Shown: positions 49,701 through 59,600 of the stretch, in pieces
Layout of the letters: every line of letters starts with the position of its first letter
How positions within the stretch are numbered: position 1 is the stretch's first letter
DNA from: Motacilla alba alba
Lineage: Eukaryota > Chordata > Aves > Passeriformes > Motacillidae
Assembly: GCF_015832195.1 (NCBI RefSeq)
Contig: NC_052018.1
Coordinates: 55,179,666-55,243,665, forward strand
DNA length: 64,000 nt
Reading direction: 5' to 3'
The notes under the pieces: model-generated
The model's input: only the letters and a program-made list of their open reading frames with translations
The model's database searches: none
Told to the model about the DNA's origin: nothing
Translations under genes and position numbers: made by a program

Positions 49701-52700
49701 TAACATGGTGAATGTTCTCCGGCAGGTTTGGCTCACAGCCATGTACCAAGGGCTGAAAGCAGGGACATTCTTCTGGCCTGGGTCTGATGTAGCAGTGAAT
49801 GGAACCTTCCCAAACCTGTATGAAATATACAATAGGTATGTAAATGCCTGTGTCTCAGAGGAATATTTGACTTTAACGATTGCAGTGGGACAGATGCCAG
49901 AGAAAGCATATCTTTTTCCCTGCTTTTCTAAATAAATTTGTACATTGGGGAAAAAAGCTAGGATCCAATTAACTTTGTTTCAGTATAATGTAGAGCCTGT
50001 GTTTAGTTATCTTTTCCGTCCTCAAGAAATGGTAAGATGTGTAAAAATCAGCTTTAAGCATAACCAGCTTTGAAGCTCTAGTGCTCTATTTATACAAACC
50101 TTTTGTGGCTGGTGTAGAATATTTCAATCCAAACTTCTCATGAGTGAATGGATCAGGCTTTGATATGATATTGTCTTTGGAAACTAAAGTTTTACTGTTG
50201 ATTGTGGTAAGCTATTCCAATTTAAAATTATTTTCATTGCAGATTTTGAAAATATTAAGGCACTCATATTTTAGTCAGTGATTGCTCTTCACGGCAGTTA
50301 AACATTTTCTGCTTAATGAAAATGTTTATCACCATTTATTTAATAATCTCAAATCTTGCCCAAGAAATCAGGCTTCTCATTTCTATTTTAGGATCATTTT
50401 CTCTTCTTACACCCTTCATACAGGATGGAATTTTTGATTCTTGATTTGCTGCTTATATTTTCTTCCCTAGGAACTGATGATGCACTGTTACTTGAACGTG
50501 TGTTAAACATGAATACTTACTTTGTGGGTGCCTCATGTTGTTAAAGGTCAATGTGCTTATTGTTGGTCTGCTTCAGTAATTGATTTAGAGATCTACTTTG
50601 TAACATAATATGAGAAACTTTTATTCAACCTATTTAAATTTAAAATACCCAACCCTACTCCTAAACTAGGATTTTTTCAAAACATAGTATAGGAATAAAA
50701 CCCTGCATGTGACTTTGCACCTTGAGGCCAATTATTTGGTTTGTATAACAAGCATAAGCACTACTGGGAGCATTATTCTAATCATATTGGGGACAATATT
50801 CAAGGGAGATTCAGATCAGGCCATGAATTCCTGTAAAATCAGGCAATTAGGATAGACAAATTTGTATCCTGCTAAAAAGCCTATAAGGATTTTTTTTTCT
50901 TCTAAAGTACAGTGATTTTTTGGTAATGTGTGGCTAAAAGATTTAGCTCTTGGAAACACATGGTTGGTTGATATTGTATTATTTTGATGCAGCTCAATCC
51001 CGTTTGAAGAAAGAGTGGTGACTGTCCTTCGCTGGCTGCAGCTACCTGAAGATGAAAGGTAGGTATACATTCGTGAGTGTGAGTTCCTGTTTGAGTGGTA
51101 CTGCAATGAATTACTTTGTAAACACAATTTCTATTTTAAACAATATCTTATGCTTTATTCTAACAATGTTAGAATATTATTTAGTGCAAACCTGTTTCTA
51201 TGACTGAAAACTTTTTATATTAAGTTACTTCTCTCAGTTTAATGTATTTTCCCTCTGAATGACAGCGTTGTTTCCAATATGTGATCTCCATTGTTGAAAT
51301 ATAATCTCTTCAAACTGTCTCAACATGTATGTAAAATATTACATTTTTGGTACCGTTTGATATAGACCACACTTTTACACTCTGTATTTAGAAGAACCAG
51401 ATTCCTCGGGCCATAAGTTTGGACCAGTAAGCAGTGGAGTAAGTAATTTTGTAGTTTCTTAATTTTTTTTTTAGTAAGCCTAATTTTTATATTCTTTATT
51501 TCAATAACTTTTAAATTATCAGTGTATGATTGGGTATTATGTTCTTTTATCTGCTCCTACTTATTAATGGTTCATATTGATTTTTGGCAGGGGAGGGGAA
51601 TGGGAACAGAAAATGTGTATAATTTCAATTTAGCAAGAACAGAGGTTTGCATAACAATGTCCAAGTTGTGATGGTTAAGTATTCATGATACAATTGTCAT
51701 TCATTTCCCCCCAGTCTCTGTGCTAAGGTTAGGTGGATTTTGGCTTTATTTCCCTGCAGTTGTAATTTATGCCTTCTCAGGAAGAGACAGATAAAAGGAA
51801 CATTGGCCTCATCACAGTCTGTGATTTATTATATAAGTAAGAAGCCTTTGGGACTGCTATTGTCTTAAAAAGCACTGAATAGCTTTACATTTTAAAATAC
51901 CAAAGTGAAAAATTCAAAGGAAAAAGTTCTTGGAAATTCAGGACCTTTGTAAAATTCTCCCATCTTGAACAGTCAGGGAGTTTAGGTGTCCTAAGTAGGT
52001 ATTTGGCTTCAGTAGTGACAAGAGTAAAAAAGCTCTTGCCAATTCCTCTTGAGCTGGGAGTAGTTGCTATTTGTGTAAGGAAGTAGCAGACGTAATTAGA
52101 ACTGCAGTATAGGGAGCTTGATTAAATTGGTTATCTTTTTATTTGCTTAATAAGTGGATCTAAAGTTCTGTATGTCAGGAATGCTCTGTAGAGAAAGAGT
52201 CTGAGGATTTGCATATAGTCTCTGCAGGAGCATCTCTTCTTTGTTGATACAAAGCAAGACAGTTTGTACTAGTAGTTCAGCAAGGTGACAGAATTACTTT
52301 ATTGGAAAACACTTTTTTTTTAACCTCGCAAGTATTCAAAAGTAGCTCCAGTGCTGTACCTCTGCAAGTGAGCCAGGGCCCCAGACCCCTGATCACAAGC
52401 AGTGCTAGACTGGTGGTTCACTGTTTGGCTTTTTCAGTTTCTTTAAAGTTGTTTGACTGGTCTCAGAGCACAATTTCAAGGACAGTTTGCTTCAATTCCC
52501 AACAGGAACTTTGAGGAAGGGTATTGCAGGCTTGGCTTCCTCTGTTCTGTCCAGCACATCAGTATCTACACCCTTTGTCATTCCCTGCTGTCCTTGGTTG
52601 TGCCCAAGCACAAGGCAACAAGCATCCTCAATTTCATACTTTAAAACCCCCCTCACTGGTTATAATCTGTGAGGTGTTTTTTGTTTGATGCTTTTTTTTG

Positions 52701-55700
52701 GTTTTTTTTTCCTTCTTTTAAAGCATCTGCAACTGAAATAGCACATAAAAATGTGAAGCTGTGTCATGGTGCAGTATGCAGAAAAAAAATTGGGCTAAGT
52801 TCTGTATAGCGCAGATATAGCCAATCTTTTGTAGGTGGAGGTAACTCTGAACAGTGCAGGTGATATGCAGTCTGCAGGCTCTCATTTTTATTTAGACGTA
52901 TTTAACAGTATTTTTAACACTTACTTTACACATTCCTATTTTTGTCTTGCAGGTCATTATGGCATTACAGAGAGTGGACAAAATAGTAGGGATGCTGATG
53001 GATGGTCTAAAGCAAATGAACTTGCACAAATGCCTGAACATCATTTTTATATCAGATCATGGTAAATTTGATTTAATAAAATATATCAGAACTTTGAAGA
53101 GCTGTCTTTATAAAGTAATATTCTGAATTTATACTTATATGTTTCTGGCAAGGTTAACAAAGCAAGTAATACCTATAAAATATGTTATATATTATCAAGA
53201 TGATGTGACAGATAATCAGTATGAAAGAGAGTCAGACTATTTTATGAAGGGGTAAAGAAGTGGAGAATATAGGAAGGAAATAAGTATTTTTCATATTTTA
53301 TTTGTAATTCCTTTTGTGACTATTACCAGATAATGAAAGAAATAAAATAAAAAATGTGAACTGTGAAAAAATAGATTTAATTTTCTTCTGTCTTTTAACT
53401 ACACTGCACAACAACAGTTTATAAACTGCTGAGGAACTGAAAAGACAAGCCATATCTTCCTTTTTATTATCAGTTCCTTTATATGTTATTAGAAGACTGT
53501 GAATATGAAACTTTGATTTACTTGTCTAGCTTTTCTGTATATCTGGAATTATTTCTATAAGTTACATATTTTGGCTTTTTTTCCCCTAGTTCTTTTCTTG
53601 ACAAATTAAATATAAGCACACTGTCATGCAGCACAAAATTGACTTGCAAAGCTCTTTGCCCCAGGAAATGATGCAAGGCAAATATCTGTACAGGCTTTTA
53701 AAAATTATGACATTAATGGAGCATAAACCTGCCAGGAATTATTTAAAGTAGGAGTTTAAATGCAATAAACAACTCAAAGCCACTTTTTGAAAACTGATAA
53801 AGAACACTGGGAGAAAGACCAGTCAATAATTCGGTATGTACTGAACATTATTAGGTAGGATACTGGGCTGAATTAATATTACTCCTGTTCTTAGGCTCAT
53901 AAGAGTTCTTTTCCCTTTAGAGAAGAAAGTTTGTCTATTTATTAAATTGAACAGTCTTTCTCAGATGCGGAATTGGCTGATAGTGTTTATCTGTGCTTGG
54001 TTTTTTGTCTTCTGTATGTGGGTATTATGGTCTTCTTGGGTCAGATACTTTGGGATTGCTGATAGAAATCAGTAAAATAGTAATTTTAGTAAGAAAATTA
54101 GTAAGAAATCAGTAAGATTTAAAAATAATTAAATAGACTTAAAAATAGTAAGAAATCAGAAAAATAGTAATTTTTCCGGTGTTTTTGACTTCTACAATTA
54201 AAGTTACATGTCTCCTTAGCAAGGTGACTCTACACTGATATTCCCATTTTAAAAGAAAATGTATTTCCTTTTACAGGGATGGAAGTGGGGAGCTGCAGAA
54301 AAACAGCATATCTGAACAACTATCTGGACAATGTCCAAGATTTCATAGTTGTACCCGGTCCTGCAGCTCGCCTAAGACCTAATAATGTTCCAGATGAGTA
54401 TTTCTCTTGTATGTAGTTGCTAAACTAACTTTTGTTCTTGTGTTACATGTTTTTGTACTTTTCAAATACAAACTTAGGATCCACATATTCCATCAGTAAA
54501 CTTGAGTGAATGCCACTTAGCGACAATCTGGACAATGATGAAGGGGAAATACTGAGTAGTGTGTGTACTTGTGTTTTTAAAGACCATTTGACTTTCCAAG
54601 TCTGAAAGTATATTTTAATCCCACATTCAAATACATGAAAACACTTCGCGGGCTGCCTCAAAGTTACCAACTGCAAACGCCTCGTGCCTTGTGAATGGCA
54701 TTCCTTTGAATAGGATCCTGTGCACAAGACAGCCCAAAAATCATTCTTTCACATCTCACCTCATTCCCTAATTTATTAAGTTTTGCTTAAATTTGCAATA
54801 TTTTTGTCTTAGAGAAGTGTTAAATTGTTACTATAATTTATATATTGACTATTATGTTTCCTAGTTACAAAAAAATTGGCCTAATGGTCTGACAGAAATT
54901 GAGTAAACTGCAAGAAAACATAAATAATAAAACTGAGTAAAATCAATGAATACTTACAAATTTTAAACTCTGATTTGTTAAGCAGTCTTATTTTAGGTGA
55001 ACATTTAATCTCTGCAATTTTTGGTACTTTTTATTGTTGAGTTCAGGAGCATTCTTCATGTTTCATAGTATTTTTTGGGGGAGTTGGGTCATTTTTCTGT
55101 CGAGATTATTGTTCTCTGTGCCCTTTAAAACTTTTAGACCTCAACCCCAGCGACTTTGTCCTGTTTACTTCACTGCTTGATGCTATTCTAAACTGTTTTA
55201 AATGTTTACTTGGAGAACATGAACTTGAGAAATGCAGTGTCAGGTTCTCCCTGGAGAAGTCCAGGAAAAGTGGCACATCTCCTTTAGATGTGTGCTCCGT
55301 TACAATGAAGGAGCATAGCTGTCTTTGTAGCACGGCGTGTATCTGTGCAGGAATTATGAATGGTTCTATTGCCAGGGTAATCCTTTAGGTACTTGTGTCA
55401 AGTGTTGGATATCAGAGTCAGGACAGAGTAACTGTGAAATGTAGTGTGCCTGTGTTACACAAAATGTCAAATTACATGATGTAATGGTCTCTTTTGGCTT
55501 GAGCCTGAGCATCTGAAACTTAGCCAGCTGGTGCTTGGCTTTCTTTCTAAGGATATTTGCTAAACAAAACTGCTGTCCTCGTATATTTTGCATTTGTGTA
55601 TTTTTCTTTAAAGGCTTATTAGCAAAGAAAAATTCACCTTGATTAACACAGTCTTTAGTTGCTTTTTTCTGAAAACTTGCTTCTTGGATTATTTTCTAAC

Positions 55701-56581
55701 TGTGGCTGATATAGTTTAAATGTAAGTATAGTTAACTTTTAACTAATAAATTTAACTAAAGTCTAACTAATATAGTTTAAATTTAAAGCTGTAAATAAGT
55801 AATCAAGGGGAAGAGAGGCTGAACTGAAATTTTATAAAAGCAATACTTGACAGTTTAGGGATTGTCTTGCTCTATATGGTTTTCACTCTGGAAAAATAAT
55901 TTCTTACACCCAGAAACTTACTGAAACTTATAATTTCTATTATGTGATGGGAATGTTTTCATTTTACATCTGATCTTTTTAAACTTAGGTGACTAATACT
56001 TACATATGATTCTTCCAGTTAATTATGAAGACCTTGTGAGAAACCTCACGGTAAGTGTTATCTTATCTAGCTTAATTTCTGCTGATATTTACAGGTATTT
56101 TATAGCATTAGCTGTTTGCTGGGCAACTTATATACTATGTGTACTTCGATTCAGTGACAAGATGAGGGGACATAATCTTATACTGCACCAGGGGAGGTTT
56201 AGGTTGGACATCTGGAAGAATTTTTTCTAGTTGACAGGGTGATGTTTAGTCATAGTTGTACTTGATGATCTCAGAGGTCTTTTCCAACCTAATTGATTTT
56301 GTGTGTGACCTTTGGTTAACAGCAACAACAACAAAAGTAGTTCCACACAGGGAAGGTGAAATTTAATAAGATGACATACAGCTACTGGGTTGTGCATTAA
56401 CTAAAGCTTTGTGTTCATTTCCCTGTATCGTGTTTCTCTTCCAACTGGAGAACTTGTGGATCTGGACCATACTAGCTGAGGGCCACATCAGTGTAAAGTT
56501 CAGCTCTGTTGCCAGGACACACACAGGATTTTCTTGCTCATACCTTTTTGATAAAGAGCTTTGAGAGAGGATATCAAATTT

Positions 56582-56614
<33 letters not shown>

Positions 56615-59600
56615 GGGGGTGTCAGTTGCAGTGTAATGAATTTGCTTTTTTGCTCTGTCCCTGGCTTCCGTTCTCATCCCTGCACCGTAATCTGTTTGCC
56701 TCTCATTTGTGCAGACACTGCTGTTGGTGAGAACAATACTGTTTGTATAGATTACTTCAGTATTCAAAAATTCCAATATTACAGTAGAGATTTTGTTTTG
56801 TGGGTATTTTTTTTTCATTTTAAAAATCATTAATGGATCTTGGTTCATAAAAAAGTTTATTTGTCCCTGTGTGATCAGTTTAAAAATCCTAAATGTCTGT
56901 TACCTTCCCTATTACAGAGCAATAGACTTTTTTGCCCTGGACAATCTTTTATCACTTGTGAAAGTATTGTGATGTTCATGTCTTAGTGTAATCCTTTATT
57001 AATTCTATGCAGTACAGTTTGGTTCTATACAACTGTAGGCTGTAAGTTTTGTCCATAATGCAGTATTAAATATATTTTAATAACTATTGAATCCAAAACC
57101 AGTCAGTATTTGTGATTTAAGTATTCATTCATATGTCTCAGATCTTATGACTCCAAACCCGGTGGAGTTACGTTGTTCTTAGTGGAAGTTATTGCAGATC
57201 ATTTGCAATTGATGTGCTTTGTAAGAACTGTGCATGACATAAAATACTCATTTCACCAAAATTTCATTTTGTTTAAATTGAAACATTTCAGTGCATAAAA
57301 CCAAACCAGCCTTTCAAAGCTTATATGAAGCAGCTGCTGCCCAAGCGTTTCCATTATTCCTATAATGACAGGATCGAACCGCTGCACTTTTATTTAGACT
57401 CCCAGTGGCAGCTTGCTCGGTAAGTTTCAGTTCTCAGTACCCAACTGTACTACAAATAATTTATTGTTTTCTCTTCCAAGTGCTTAGAGTTCAGTGATAG
57501 CTGTTAGAGTGTGATATTCTTGTTTGTCATAGCAAAGGGAGATTGCAAAGGAACAATGCATGCTTTTTTCTGCAGATTTTGCTGGCCTGGGGAGGCTAAA
57601 TTGTAAACTGGCATCTATTGATATTCTGCCTGCTGGGTATGGAGGTAGTGGCAGGTTAGAAACTAAGGTTCTCACTCTCAGATGCTTGAGCACATCTTGC
57701 CATGCTGTAGGAATTTCCAAAGTGACTCCATGAACACAGAGCATGTAAATAATTTCTAGATTAAATCAGTCTTGTCAGTCATTGAACTTACTGAGTCCAT
57801 GGTAGTTAATTATTTTGTGTTTTAATTAAAGAATTTACAAGTCCCAGAACAGTGGTAATTTTGAACACCTCTGTGATACTTCAGGGCTTTCATCATGGAA
57901 GAGTTTTTCAGTGCACCTCTTCAATAAGTCCTGTTGTGTAACACTATAGATATGTGCGAGTTGTGCAAATCAGGTTTGGGTTAATAGAACTGAGTGTTTA
58001 CATAGTGTGTATGGACCCAGCACAGGTTGGATGTTTGTTTTTATTAGACTGTAAGATTCCTGTCTCAATGATCTAAATTAGATTAGTTTTTTTATCATAA
58101 AAATATTGAGAATATACTTAAAGTACTGTAAAGTTGTTACTCAAGTGACAGTGAAATGAAAATCTGTTAGCCTGAAATGAATTTTTTTTTCATTTGTCAT
58201 GTGCTTTGACTTTAAATGACTCTGATAGAAACATGAAAATTCCAAAGGGATAACATTTGAGAGAAAATTACTATTCTGATTTTAAAGGCATTCTCTTTCC
58301 AAGCACTAAAGTCTTCTCATTCTCTATGGATAATTCTCTAAGTATCTTTTAACAGAGAAGTAAATACGTCATCATTAAATGTACTTTATGCTGATGTGAA
58401 TTGTGAGTTATATAAACTGTGTATTTTTAATAGAAAACCACTTGAGATTAAAAGCTGCAAAGGTGGATTCCATGGCTCAGACAATCGCTTCCCCAATATG
58501 CAGGTGAGGTTTAAACTTACATTAGCTCTTATTTTTAGTTCCCTCTGTTTCCAAATGCTGTGTTTGCTGAGTGTTGAGTTTGTTTGTTTGTTTTTTTATT
58601 TGGTTGGTTGATTTAGGGTCTGTGATATTATTTCATCTGCAGTTAAAGAAATAAAACAATTATAGGACTGATATTGTCATGTGCTGGATAACCCATAAAA
58701 ATAAGGAGAGTCTTGAACTTCTCTTTAATGACAAATGGGAAAAGATCATAGGGAAACATGAAATCAGATCCTTAGTTTCAACTAATTTGGGAAAGTCACT
58801 TAACCTATCCTCTGCCTTAGTTTCTGCTATCAATAAAATGAAAGCCAATATTCTTGATTTCAAAAAGCTGTTTTCAGGATTGAAATCCACAAACCATTGT
58901 GAGGAACTTGGAACTATTACAGTGAATATGTGTAAACACTTTTATAAAGAGAACTTTGTAAGTCTTCTCATGAAACTTGTTTTCATAATTTTCTTTCTTA
59001 AAAGCCTTTTTTTTTCTTTTCATGTGTCATAGAGTTATATAATGTTGGCACCAAACTGTTTTTAAAAAAGTCTTATTATTGTATCAATTTACCCTTCCAG
59101 GCTTATATTTCTTCCCTGATTTGACAATGGAAAACCTGTTGACAGTGTTTCTAGTAATGGGTTGCAATCAGCAAGCCACGTGATGCCATATGTACTCCAT
59201 CTCTCTCTGCTGCAGTTTGACTGTGTAAATTTTTTTTCAGTAGATTGACTCTATTCAGACCTTTTTGCAACACTTGTGATTGCCAGTTCATAGCACCCCT
59301 AAAAAGTCTTAAACCAGATATGATTTATCCTTTTTGTGGCTACCATTATAGCAGCATAACAGTATTTCATACTCTGTAACCAAAAACAACAGAAAGGAGG
59401 TAGCGTGTCCCTGCCTCATCTGGTTCAAATTAGGCTGGTTGAGTACATTATTAGCCTGCAGATTCTAGTATCAACAGTTGTAAAATAATGCCCTGTGTTA
59501 TGCTTTGATCTCAATAAAAGGAGTTAAGAGTTGAGTTTTAGCCTCTGTTTTTGCCACACAGCTATGAAATCTGAGACAATTGTATTGTTCACAAAGAGCT

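Larger units (their letters stand above)
56051..57291 (+). other. Intron 14
   Basis: Contains a forward CR1 tail (56166-56305) and a 30-base T run (56584-56613). Confidence 0.85.

Noticed and set aside
56363..56848. 161-codon reverse-strand open frame
   Set aside because: It runs through the 30-base T tract, giving a lysine run. Its length is a by-product of the homopolymer and it has no recognisable domain.
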